From Actinomycetes bacterium (lineage in GTDB: Bacteria; Actinomycetota; Acidimicrobiia; Acidimicrobiales; Palsa-688): a stretch of DNA of 56,577 nucleotides. The notes under the pieces were generated by a model. It was not told the origin of the DNA, made no database searches, and was given only the letters and a program-made list of their open reading frames with translations. Both the position numbers and the translations under genes were made by a program. The DNA lies in assembly GCA_021787365.1 (NCBI GenBank), contig JAJYMB010000107.1:1-56577 (forward strand), in the 5' to 3' direction. Shown piece by piece: positions 8,240-17,153 of this stretch (within the stretch, counting starts at the first letter, position 1; every line of letters begins with the position of its first letter).

Positions 8240-8992
8240 AGGCTGACTACGCCCTACGCCGCCGCCCCGCCCTGCGCGGAGCTTATCGACGCCAGGATCC
8301 TGAGGCGGCGCCAGCCACCACCGCGCTGAACGTCACAAAGCCGCTCCGGCCGGCCGATTTCGCCTGGTACAAGCGATGTCGTCATCACGGAGCACATCTT
8401 TGGGCCGTTCGTACAACCGCGCCCCGACGACGCCAGCGCTTGCTCGCGGTGACCACGTCTTCGCCCTCGACGCTACAGGTGTTTGTCCAGTCGTCGAGGG
8501 CGCGCCTGCCTATATCGAGCACGGTGACCGACCCCAGGTGGCAAAGCGAACTTGTCGCCACCAACGCGGGCCACGTGCCAAACGCGACAACTTGGCCTGC
8601 ACGCCGCGGCGACCTCTACCAGGGCTCGTCGCCAACGAGGTAGCGCAAGTTGTCCTTCAGTTCCTCGAACTGTCGAGACCGAACCAGAGCACGGCATAGC
8701 TGCAACCCTCCGCGCCCTTCCGCACCGGCAAGCGCCGGGGAAAACGGTCCGTAACCATCACCCCGTTCGCCCATCCGGGTAAGGCTGCCGCAGAACGTTT
8801 ACCGGCGCAGTTGCTCTTCCAAGACACGGCGCCGGTCACGGCCATCAACGAAGCAACGAGGCGCATTGCCCCCGCCCTACCCACGGACATGGCCGGCCCA
8901 AGGCCCGGATGCAGTTGCCCTCATGGGGCTGGACACAGTGCTCGACGACCAGATTGTCGGGCGGGGCGCCCTCGAGCAGGACCCTCCGCCGG
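8240..8992. other. Non-coding gap between Uma2 copies 1 and 2
   Basis: About 750 bp with overlapping open frames on both strands but none with a plausible start, motif or composition. I recognise no gene, RNA or mobile element. It may be decayed sequence left by duplication. Confidence 0.4.
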
Positions 8993-8998
8993 TAGCCT
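8993..8998 (+). promoter_or_regulatory. -10 element for the second Uma2 gene
   Basis: TAGCCT ends 6 nt before the ATG at 9005, mirroring the arrangement upstream of copy 1, and supports ATG 9005 over the GTG at 8999 as the start of a leaderless mRNA. Confidence 0.5.
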
Positions 8999-9004
8999 GT
9001 GGGC

Positions 9005-9589
9005 ATGACGGCACAGGCTCAAGCAGACCTGCTGGCGGGTGCTCGTTGGCGCTGGACAGCCGAACTGTACGAGCGGGCCGCAAAAGAGGGTTTTTTCGAG
9101 CCGGGGCCCAGGGTCGAACTTCTTGATGGGGAGGTCCTCACCATCTCGCCGGTGCTCCCGGAGCACTCGGCCGTGTTAGGCCTCCTCGAGGAGTTCGCAC
9201 ACCAACAGCTCGACCGTACGCGATGGGCCGTGCGCTCGCAGCGCCCAGTTCGCCTGGCCGACGACTGGGTACCCGAGCCCGACCTTGCGATTGCGGTAGG
9301 GATGACTGGCGATTACCGGGAGCGCCACCCGGGCCCTGGTGACATAGCCTTGGTGGTAGAGGTTTCCGACACTTCCTTGGCGCGAGACCACAACATCAAA
9401 ATCCCCGCCTACGCGGCTGCCCGCATCCCCTGGGCATGGCTTGTGTTGCTCCCCGAGAAGACCCTCACCATCTATTCAGAGCCCTCCCCCGGCGAGCGCC
9501 GCTTCCAGCATGAGGCCGTCCTTCGGCCCGGGGAGACGGCGACCCACCTGCCCACGGGCCTAACGGTACCCGTAGCGGGACTTTTCTGA
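9005..9589 (+). CDS. Uma2 family protein (DUF820), copy 2
   Basis: A 194-residue paralogue of the gene at 7655 with the same core: VELLDGEVLTIS, EPDLAIAV, LVVEVSDTSLARD and KIPAYAAARIPWAWLV. All the acidic and lysine positions expected of the PD-(D/E)XK-like site are kept, so it is probably active. A GTG two codons upstream is an alternative start, but the -10-like TAGCCT at 8993 favours the ATG. It appears to be an older duplicate than the third copy. Confidence 0.87.
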   Translation: MTAQAQADLLAGARWRWTAELYERAAKEGFFEPGPRVELLDGEVLTISPVLPEHSAVLGLLEEFAHQQLDRTRWAVRSQRPVRLADDWVPEPDLAIAVGMTGDYRERHPGPGDIALVVEVSDTSLARDHNIKIPAYAAARIPWAWLVLLPEKTLTIYSEPSPGERRFQHEAVLRPGETATHLPTGLTVPVAGLF

Positions 9590-9729
9590 CTCGCGTTACG
9601 GACCACCCTTGCGGCCGGCCGCACGGAATCCCGACGTGCGGAACCACCGCACTGGGAGCCCGCCTGGGGTCCTGGAACCACACCGCACCTGGAAAGTAGG
9701 AAACAAAAGGAGCGACCCAGCGCACTGAG

Positions 9730-10091
9730 CGGTCGGCTCGCAGACGCCCGTGCTGTTGAGCGACCGCAGCGAGCCAGAGCCTGACCTCTGGGTAGCCAAG
9801 GGGGACGACGACAACTACCTCCGTCGCGACCCAGGGCCCCACGACCTCGTGCTCATGGTGGAGGTTGCCGACACATCCCTCGCCCGAGACCGCGAGCAGA
9901 AGATCCGAGCCTAAACCACCGCCGGCATCCCCTACTCTTGGCTTGTCTCCCTACCAGAGAAGACGATCACGGCTTACAGCGGCCCCGTGCCGGCGGAGCG
10001 GCGCTACGAGCACGCTCCTGTCTTCCACCCGGGCGAGACGGTCACCCATCCGACGACAAGCTTTACGGTACATCTCGCCCAGCTCATCTGA
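9730..10091 (+). pseudogene. Uma2 family remnant, copy 3
   Basis: Translates as a 5'-truncated Uma2 protein beginning at GSQTPV and running EPEPDLWVAKGDD, VEVADTSLARDREQKI, then an in-frame stop (taa, about 9912-9914) where the relatives have the Tyr of AYAAAG. After the stop the frame stays open through GIPYSWLVSLPEKTI to LAQLI. The 3' end and the next few bases (tgaaggctg) match copy 1, so it arose by duplication of that gene and was then inactivated. Confidence 0.85.
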
Positions 10092-10204
10092 AGGCTGCCT
10101 GGACGGCCCTGACGGCCTGGCCGTCATGGCCGAAATCTCCGAAAACCGACCGTCCCGAACCAGCGGTCCTCAGGACCGCCCCGATATCTGCCGATAACCC
10201 GCGG

Positions 10205-11593
10205 GTGAGGCGCGGTAGGGTCGGCTTGGCGAGTCCTTTCAGGTGGCGGCGTCGGCAACGGCACGCGTCGGACTCCGGGTTCACCCTCATCGAGATAGCC
10301 ATCACCATCCTGATCGCGTCCATCGTGATCGTCCCGCTCGTCGACGTAATGTACGGAGCCCTCTCAGCGGGCGCTACCGACCAGACCGTCGCCAACGCGA
10401 ACGCCGAAGCCACCCAGCAACTCGAGCACGTGCACGCCGTTCCCTACGCCGACCTCGGCTTCTACACGGATCAGTCCGAGTACGTCACAAGTTGGGGCCC
10501 AGACAACAACACGACCGTGACACTTGGCCAGGCAGCACCTGCCAGTCCCTACGTAGTGCCCGTAAAGACGACGACGGCCGACCACGTCACCTTCACCATC
10601 GAGACCTTCATCACTTGGGCCAGCGCCGCCGTCCCGACCGCTACGACAGGTTCGCCGGTTCCCACCATAACCGACGCCAACGCTTACAAAGCCATTACCG
10701 TATTAGTATGTTGGGTGCCAAAGGCTCCCAATACGGCACTGTCGTCCTGCACGACGTCCTCGACGTCTATCACCAATGTGCAAGCGGGGCAGAGTACCGT
10801 CGAACAGCAATCCCTCATCTACCCCGGCGGCCTGGGGCCCTATTCCGGCACCACCACGACCGCCCCTGCAGCCACCACGACAACGGCACCCACGACTCCA
10901 AACGCCCCCACCAATGTCACCGCGTCAGTCCCCTCGACCGGCGGCGACTCTGAAGTCAACGTCACCTGGTCTCCGCCCAGCTCCGGTACTACGCCCACTG
11001 GCTACCTGGTCCAGTGGTCGGCTGACCCCGCGTTCTCCACGTACTCGAGCAGCGGCCTCATCACCGCGCCGACCACTTCCGACCTGGTTACCGGGCTCTC
11101 ACCGTCGACCGAGTACTATTTCCAGGTCTTCTCTTACGATGGCCTCTGGAGCCAATCTTCGCCTTCAGCACAAGCGTCCACCACATCGTCGTCCTCTTCC
11201 AATCCGCCCTGTACGCCGGTCAGCTTCACCATGGCACCCAGCTGGCTCTCACCCTTCACCACCAAGGTGTACCTCACTCAAAACAACCAACTACCCTCGC
11301 CGAGCGACCTGTACTTGACTGCCAACCTGACTGGCGCGTGCACCTCGGCTCTCACGGCGGTCATAACGTCCGCCCCCTCACCGCAGGACCCCGAACTCGG
11401 ATGGAGCTTCCCCCTCAGCAACATAAGCGGCGGCTACAGCTGGGAAGGGAGCGCTTCAGCCCAATCGTGGGACGCCGGCGAGTACACCTTCAGCGTCTAC
11501 GAAAACTCCCAGGTACTGTCGCCGCCCGTAAGTTACAACCTCCTCGTCTGCGCCTACACCGCGACCGAGAGCACCTCCTCCAGCCAATGTTGA
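10205..11593 (+). CDS. Minor-pilin-like protein with a fibronectin type III domain
   Basis: After a basic leader (RWRRRQRHASDSG) it has a type III-class prepilin motif, G|FTLIEIAITILIASIV, so PilD should cleave after the Gly; the conserved +5 Glu is kept. The roughly 440-residue exported part begins with a pilin-like helix (to about residue 90), then a Thr/Ala-rich linker, a fibronectin type III domain (APTNVTASVP to PSAQAST, about residues 235-330) and a Cys-containing C-terminal domain. It fits a tip-located or adhesive minor pilin. GTG 10205 is the first start after the Uma2 remnant; TTG 10226 is possible. The next gene overlaps its stop. Confidence 0.8.
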   Translation: MRRGRVGLASPFRWRRRQRHASDSGFTLIEIAITILIASIVIVPLVDVMYGALSAGATDQTVANANAEATQQLEHVHAVPYADLGFYTDQSEYVTSWGPDNNTTVTLGQAAPASPYVVPVKTTTADHVTFTIETFITWASAAVPTATTGSPVPTITDANAYKAITVLVCWVPKAPNTALSSCTTSSTSITNVQAGQSTVEQQSLIYPGGLGPYSGTTTTAPAATTTTAPTTPNAPTNVTASVPSTGGDSEVNVTWSPPSSGTTPTGYLVQWSADPAFSTYSSSGLITAPTTSDLVTGLSPSTEYYFQVFSYDGLWSQSSPSAQASTTSSSSSNPPCTPVSFTMAPSWLSPFTTKVYLTQNNQLPSPSDLYLTANLTGACTSALTAVITSAPSPQDPELGWSFPLSNISGGYSWEGSASAQSWDAGEYTFSVYENSQVLSPPVSYNLLVCAYTATESTSSSQC

Positions 11594-12234
11594 CGCTCAC
11601 ACCGCCTACGCGCAACCCGGCCGGACCACATCCCGACGCTACCGCGAAAGACCACGGCTTCACCCTGGTCGAGCTCGCTATCGCTACGGCGCTAATGCTT
11701 GTAATTATGCTCGTATTCCTAAGCCTGATATCTCCTTCCCAAAAATCATCCAACGTAGCGAACGCCCTTATCACCAATGAGCAAGACGTCACTCTCGCCT
11801 TGCAGCAAATGGAAAAGGACATCCGTGCCGCCAACCCGCTCGACGCGTTCAACAACAACTGTTACGACGACCAGATCGAGCTAACCTTAGGGCCAACTGG
11901 TGGCACCCAGCAGACAGTGATGTGGGTGTACTCCCCGACGACGGACACATTAGCTCGCGAAGTCGTTACCGGGAGTGGCTGCAACCCCACGGTCTCAGGC
12001 GAGCAGGACGTCACCACCATCGTCAACGGGACCACTCCCGTGTTCGCTTATTTCAACTCCGACGGCACACAATTCAACCCGGAAGTCGCGCCGCTCGGCG
12101 ACATCGCTAATTGCACCGTGCGCGTAACAATTACGCTGATCGGCCAGGCAAACACCGACGCCTCTCCTTTCACTGAGAAGCTGAGCGTGTGGCTACGCAA
12201 TCGTCTACCTGGAGGTATGCCAGGATGCGCGTGA
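11587..12234 (+). CDS. PilW/PilV-like minor prepilin
   Basis: A 215-residue protein with the prepilin cleavage motif HG|FTLVELAIATALMLVIML at about residues 22-43, including Glu at +5, followed by a minor-pilin globular domain with an 'LALQQMEKDIRAAN' helix typical of PilW-like subunits. The ATG overlaps the previous stop (ATGTTGA), so translation is coupled. With its two neighbours it forms a three-gene minor-pilin operon transcribed opposite to the rest of T4P locus 1. Confidence 0.82.
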   Translation: MLTLTPPTRNPAGPHPDATAKDHGFTLVELAIATALMLVIMLVFLSLISPSQKSSNVANALITNEQDVTLALQQMEKDIRAANPLDAFNNNCYDDQIELTLGPTGGTQQTVMWVYSPTTDTLAREVVTGSGCNPTVSGEQDVTTIVNGTTPVFAYFNSDGTQFNPEVAPLGDIANCTVRVTITLIGQANTDASPFTEKLSVWLRNRLPGGMPGCA

Positions 12235-13628
12235 TCAAACGACCAACAACTAGCAGGCGCCGCCGAACTCACGCCGGCGACGACCGTGGCAGCATCATTG
12301 TCGCAATGACGGTGGTCCTCATATTGTTCCTCATCGCGACAGCAACATTGGCCCGCGTTATGGACGGGTTGACAGTTGCTGTCAAGAACCGCGCCTACTC
12401 GAGCGCGCTTGGCCTAGCCGACGCGGGCCTCTCCGATGCACTGTTCCGCATTGACCAGCAGACGGCGGCCACCAGTTCGTTCTGCGTGGGACAGGGTTGC
12501 GCACTGCAAAGCGTACTCGCCCTACCGGGCATTCAGTACAGGGCTATTGTCCCGCTCTACCCCAACAGCAACACCCCCAACCCCGACGAGTTCATCGTCC
12601 AAAGCGAGGGCTCTGTCAACGGCGAGCTCCACGCCCTCCAAGCAGTTGTCCAACGCAATGAGGCCGCTCCCTTCGCCGCCTTTGCCGTCAATGGCATCAC
12701 CCTCAACGGTCACGGCAGCGACACGACGATAACGAGCTCGCCACCCGGCAACCCAGCACCGATCGGGAGTGATGGGAGCATCATCTGCCACGGCGGCGGC
12801 CACGACGGCACAAGCCAGCAAGTCTACGGTGGAGGCAGCGACAACTGCCCTGTACCCGTGCGCCCCCCAGGCTCCTACGACCCAGCGCCGCCTACACTTC
12901 AGTGCAACTCCCCGTTCACCTATATGGACCCCTGTGCCTGGGGAAACTCGTCCTCATCGACTTCGACGGGTACATGGACGCCGACCGAGACCTATGTGTC
13001 GGACGGCACCAGTAACCCCGAGGTGGTAGCCCAAAGTTGCCCAAGCGGCAATACATTTGGCAATTCCAGTTCCACCACCCCCACCCAATACGCGGCAGGT
13101 GTCTACGTGTGCTTCGGCAACGTGACCTTTGCCGGGACAGTCGAGGTAACCAACGTCACCTCTGGCAGCGGCAGCGGCGTGACGTCTACCGACGACGGAG
13201 ACACCGATGACGGGATGCAAGTCTTCGTGTTCAACACGCCCAAGGACCCGAGCCCTACGGTGGACATGTCGGGGTCTACTATCAACCCGACCCAGTCTGC
13301 CCGGGACTTCCGCCTCTACGTGGCAGGGACCTCGCCCACCATAAAACCAGGCAGCGGGAGCGCAGCCGCGACCGTCACCGGGCTCATTTGGGCCCCAACG
13401 GCGTCGCTCACTGTGAACGGCGGACAGATGACAATCGATGGCTCGTTGGTAGTCGGCAGCCTCACAATCAATGGCAACCCCAACCTCAACTTGATCTACG
13501 ACTACGCGCTAGCCGATCTTGTCCAGCAAAACTGGCAGGTGGGTGACTATACAGAGATACCCGTGAGGTGCTTCTCTGACAATCCCACCGACAGCATCCC
13601 GTTGACTTCCAGCTGTCCGAGCGTATAG
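12225..13628 (+). CDS. PilX-type minor pilin with a C-terminal beta-rich (DUF7305-like) domain
   Basis: A 467-residue protein. The N-terminus (MRVIKRPTTSRRRR, then DRGSIIVAMTVVLILFLIATATLA) matches PilX N-terminal domains: a basic leader and membrane helix lacking the F-T-L-x-E signature. A Ser/Thr/Gly-rich exported region follows, with a beta-solenoid-like C-terminal module at about 383-420 (GLIWAPTASLTVNG, GSLVVGSLTINGN). The same module occurs in the large minor pilin at 32985. The start at 12225 has GGAGG 9 nt upstream and overlaps the previous stop by 10 bp. Confidence 0.78.
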   Translation: MRVIKRPTTSRRRRTHAGDDRGSIIVAMTVVLILFLIATATLARVMDGLTVAVKNRAYSSALGLADAGLSDALFRIDQQTAATSSFCVGQGCALQSVLALPGIQYRAIVPLYPNSNTPNPDEFIVQSEGSVNGELHALQAVVQRNEAAPFAAFAVNGITLNGHGSDTTITSSPPGNPAPIGSDGSIICHGGGHDGTSQQVYGGGSDNCPVPVRPPGSYDPAPPTLQCNSPFTYMDPCAWGNSSSSTSTGTWTPTETYVSDGTSNPEVVAQSCPSGNTFGNSSSTTPTQYAAGVYVCFGNVTFAGTVEVTNVTSGSGSGVTSTDDGDTDDGMQVFVFNTPKDPSPTVDMSGSTINPTQSARDFRLYVAGTSPTIKPGSGSAAATVTGLIWAPTASLTVNGGQMTIDGSLVVGSLTINGNPNLNLIYDYALADLVQQNWQVGDYTEIPVRCFSDNPTDSIPLTSSCPSV

Positions 13629-14726
13629 TCCGCGTATAGCCTCCGGGCCCGCCTCGCGCGCCCCGGGTCCTTGCGGGCGCATCGTTGGGGAGTGCCCTCT
13701 TTGTCACCCTCGACGGTGGTCGGCAGCGGGGAACAGGCCGACGAAGTGCAGTCCGGTGTGTATTCCGGTCCGCCAGGGCATGGCTGCCCTCAGAGTTCCC
13801 CGGGGCGTCCGTAGCGTGCGGGGAGAAACCCGGGTAACGTGGCATGCCATGCGCACGCCAGCGTCGGTCGGCTCAACGAGCCCGAGACCCACCAGCAGCG
13901 GGTTTCGGTGCTTTTTGCGTCTCGCCACGCTTCTGCAGCAATTGGTGCCCCGTCGTCGGACGGCGCGATTTGTACCGTGCGACGTTTGGTCATTCCGAGC
14001 ACGAGGCCCCTCCGGCTCAAGGCACACTCGCCGAGGACGTCAACCCGCCAACCTCGAGAAGCGGCCGCCAACCGCCGCACGGCACAGTCGAGACACTCCC
14101 CGCCCAGAACCAACTCGACCGCCCTGTTTGGCCTCAACGCGCCGCTGACACCCTCGCTACTGGTCCCCCGGCGCGCCGCCCGTGCGAAAAGGAAGGCCTT
14201 CGGTTAGAGGCGGGTCGCACGAGCAGGCGAGTGCCGCGACGCTCCCGGGCCAGCCCGAAGCTCGGAGACGAGACGCCGGGATCCTGGTAGATGACCAGCG
14301 ACGAAGACCCCGACCCTCTCGCGGCCGTGACCGTCGCTTTACGTACCCCTTTACGGGCGCGCTTAGCCACGAAGCAGCTCCTCGCACCTCCTCGGCACCG
14401 TCCCCATTCCCCCTCACAACCGGTATCAGCGTCGAGGGTATTAGGGATCAGCCTCGGCCCGACTGCCGTCGCCCTTGCCGCCGGCCTGGCTCGCCGAGCC
14501 CACGAGGGGCTCACGGTAGGGGCGGACGACCACACGTCTATGGTCGCCGTCACGCCCTTGGCTACGGTCCTGTCAACAGGGGCGTCCCCGGCCTACCGCC
14601 CGGGTCCCTCTTGTATTACGGCCGCCTTCACCTACCCACTGTCCGGAAGCTCATCGGCTTCGTCTACTGAGACTGAGCTAAACCCAGCACGCCACGTCCG
14701 ACACAGAGGGCGACGCCTCTCCGGCA
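13629..14726. other. 1.1-kb gap between convergent pilin and pilO genes
   Basis: No gene is convincing. Frames exist on both strands, for example a plus-strand frame opening MTSDEDPDPLAAVTVAL at 14291 that runs into pilO antisense, and a minus-strand frame around 13790-14137 with CLDCAVRRL. None has a Shine-Dalgarno, recognisable motif or domain. The region may be decayed coding sequence. Confidence 0.4.
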
Positions 14727-15335
14727 TCACTTTCCTGGGAATGTCGGGTTGTTGGAGGCTGCTGATTCGAAGAAGCCCTGGACAGTCAGGGTCGTCGATA
14801 TTGCAGTATGACCAGCTGAAGGTGCGCTTAGGCTAAAGGAGTTGACGACGTAGAGCCGGGGCTGTGCGTCCAAGGCCGAGACAAACTTGAGCACCTGCGC
14901 TTGTGACCCAGTCACTCCCAAGCTGAGGCTTATGTACGGAGGTCCGGCAGCTGTCGTGGGTGGCGAGGACGCTGGAGGGGTGCCCCACCCAGATGGCTCT
15001 GGGGTTCCGACCGCGTTCAGAGTGACGCCCGCAGCCGCCGCCGCGCGGTTTACTGTTACAAGCATCTGATCGAGACTCGGCCCATCAGGCACCTCTTGGA
15101 CCAGCCTGTTTAGGACCGCCTTTTCCTTCGCCACCTTGGGGGCATCAGCCTTCAACGTCGCTATCTGAGCCTGCTCGGAAGCCACCTGCGCCGCCGCCTG
15201 GGCCTCGCTCTTTTGGGCAGCCCGCAGGCTCGAGCCCTCCGGCTTCCAAAAGGCCATGAGCCATACGACGAGCACCACCGCGATGGCCGCCACCGCCACC
15301 AGACCGATCCGTTGCTCCGGCTTAGAGAATTTCAT
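14727..15335 (-). CDS. pilO: Type IV pilus alignment protein PilO
   Basis: A 202-residue bitopic inner-membrane protein of the PilMNO alignment subcomplex. A short cytoplasmic start (MKFSKPEQR) leads into a membrane helix (about 10-29), a heptad-rich periplasmic stretch with many Ala/Gln (about 38-80), and a ferredoxin-like C-terminal domain (VPDGPSLDQMLVTVNRAAAAAGV onwards) typical of PilO. The start overlaps the pilMN stop (ATGA), so the two are coupled and presumably form the complex together. Confidence 0.88.
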   Translation of the reverse strand: MKFSKPEQRIGLVAVAAIAVVLVVWLMAFWKPEGSSLRAAQKSEAQAAAQVASEQAQIATLKADAPKVAKEKAVLNRLVQEVPDGPSLDQMLVTVNRAAAAAGVTLNAVGTPEPSGWGTPPASSPPTTAAGPPYISLSLGVTGSQAQVLKFVSALDAQPRLYVVNSFSLSAPSAGHTAISTTLTVQGFFESAASNNPTFPGK

Positions 15336-17047
15336 TTCGTACCCCCAGGTAGCGAGGCGGCCCTCTTGCTGAGAGCCGCGTTGGTCACCTCTGCCGTCGC
15401 AGAGAACTGCATCTCCCCTGCGGCCTGCACACGCGCGCCGCGCCCATTAGCGGCAGCAGTCGGCTGGGACACACCGTTGGTTGACGCCACCCACGCCGCT
15501 CCTAAGCCACGGACCGCTGTCATTGCCTTGACGAAGCGTGCCACCGATGGAAGCCCAGCCGTTGTATCGCCGGTGATCGTAACCTGCCCGACATAGTACG
15601 ACGACGGCGAGCTGGTCTGAGGAGTGGTCTGGGCAGGGAGCGAACTACTAAAGCTGACTTGCGTAATGGTTACGCCGCCAGGGAGAGCCTTCACGATCCG
15701 GCCATCCAAACCCACCCAGTCGATATCGTTGGCCAGCGCCTCCACGGCGAGCTGCCGGCGGGCTTGCACCTCCGATTTTACCTGGCCGAGCGACTGGAGC
15801 TTCAAGATCTCCCTTTGCAGGATAGCCGCCTCCTGCTGGTCCGCGCGGGTCTTCGCCTTAGCACTATCTATAGCGTCGACGCGGCTATGGCTGAGGGCCC
15901 CGAGACCAGCCGCCACCAGGACCACGCCGGCCCCCGCTGCCGCCATAACCCGGCGCTGTTGCGCGCGCTGCGCGATCTCGGGTGGCACCAAGGAAGGAGA
16001 ACGGACGCCAGCCTGAGAACCCCAAAGCGCCAGCCCCGCCGCCGTGGTCCAACGCCACGAGGCCTCCTCCAGCTGTTCCTCTTCCAAACCCAGGGCCGAG
16101 CGATCGTACGACAAGTCGAGCGTCGCCGGCGCCACGGGCACGCCGAGGGTGCTCGAAAGGCGCTCTGCCAGACCGGCCGTGCGTGCCGCGCCACCGGTCA
16201 ATTGGACACGCGCAAGCTGTGCCCCCTGTGCGTGTGAGAGGAAGTACTCGATCGAGCTGCGGACCTCTTCTATCACAGGCTCGAGCTTGCTCGCTCCCCT
16301 TCGCCCCTCCGGCCTCTCGCGGCCCTGGGCCGACCCGACGCGAGCCGCTGCGCCCGCCCGAGCGGCCACCTCAGTTTCGACACCCACTGTCGCGGTCCTC
16401 ATGAAACGTGGCACGTCGCCCTGACGGAGCGCCACCACAACCAGTTGCGCCCCGAGCGACACCACAGCGTCTAACGCGTCTTCGCCATCAGAAGATGGCA
16501 CCGCGCGCAGTAGCGCTAGCGATGAGGCGTCAACCGCCCGGGCACGCAGTCCACCTAGCCTCACGGCAGCGATCTGGTCCCGCACAATGTCCTTTTGAGC
16601 GACGACGACGAGCACCTGGGTCGTCTCCCCACCGTCTCCGGTCGGCCGCCCGGGACCGAGCACGGCAAAGTCGTACACGGCCTGATCAACGGGGATGGGC
16701 AACAGCTCACCGATCTCGTATCCCAATGCCGACCGGAGCTCCTTGCCCTCCATCGCCGGCATATCGATCAACCGGACCATGGCCCGCTGGCTGCTCACAC
16801 CGAGCACCACGGACCGCCCGCTGAAGCCTCCCTCATCCCACAGCCGCTTCAGCGCTCCAGCGACCGATCGCGGGTCACGCACCTCCCCCTCAACCACCGC
16901 GCCGGCCGGCAGGCCAACCTGAGCGAAACGAACCAGTTCCCGGCGCCTGCCGTCGACCACCACTTCAGCGGCCCTGACGGCTGACGAGCCGATGTCGAGC
17001 CCTATGCTCCGGCGCCTCCCGACCGGCTGCCTCAACGTCATACTCAT
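15332..17047 (-). CDS. pilMN: PilM-PilN fusion protein
   Basis: One continuous 571-residue frame carries two T4P proteins that are normally separate. Residues about 14-345 are PilM, an actin-like ATP-binding cytoplasmic protein: LDIGSSAVRAAEV (phosphate-1), VDASSLALLRA and LTGGAARTAGLAERL (adenosine loop). Residues about 350-571 are PilN: a cytoplasmic SLVPPEIAQRAQQRR, which corresponds to the conserved PilN tail that binds PilM, a membrane helix (about 367-386), a coiled-coil and a periplasmic domain. In the usual system PilM binds the PilN tail; here the two are covalently joined. ATG 17047 is preferred over an upstream TTG at 17086. It is followed by an overlapping pilO. Confidence 0.88.
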   Translation of the reverse strand: MSMTLRQPVGRRRSIGLDIGSSAVRAAEVVVDGRRRELVRFAQVGLPAGAVVEGEVRDPRSVAGALKRLWDEGGFSGRSVVLGVSSQRAMVRLIDMPAMEGKELRSALGYEIGELLPIPVDQAVYDFAVLGPGRPTGDGGETTQVLVVVAQKDIVRDQIAAVRLGGLRARAVDASSLALLRAVPSSDGEDALDAVVSLGAQLVVVALRQGDVPRFMRTATVGVETEVAARAGAAARVGSAQGRERPEGRRGASKLEPVIEEVRSSIEYFLSHAQGAQLARVQLTGGAARTAGLAERLSSTLGVPVAPATLDLSYDRSALGLEEEQLEEASWRWTTAAGLALWGSQAGVRSPSLVPPEIAQRAQQRRVMAAAGAGVVLVAAGLGALSHSRVDAIDSAKAKTRADQQEAAILQREILKLQSLGQVKSEVQARRQLAVEALANDIDWVGLDGRIVKALPGGVTITQVSFSSSLPAQTTPQTSSPSSYYVGQVTITGDTTAGLPSVARFVKAMTAVRGLGAAWVASTNGVSQPTAAANGRGARVQAAGEMQFSATAEVTNAALSKRAASLPGGTK

Positions 17048-17153
17048 TGTCGCAGTATCGGCAGCTGCCAGCGACTCTTGAGTCAACCACAGCTATCCAT
17101 AGCGATGCTTGGGCTGTCAGAACGGCGCCCAATCTTCCCCGGAGTGTGCCCCG

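Noticed and set aside
14291..14836. Plus-strand frame beginning MTSDEDPDPLAAVTVAL
   Set aside because: No Shine-Dalgarno or domain and it runs into pilO antisense; kept only as a note in the gap entry.
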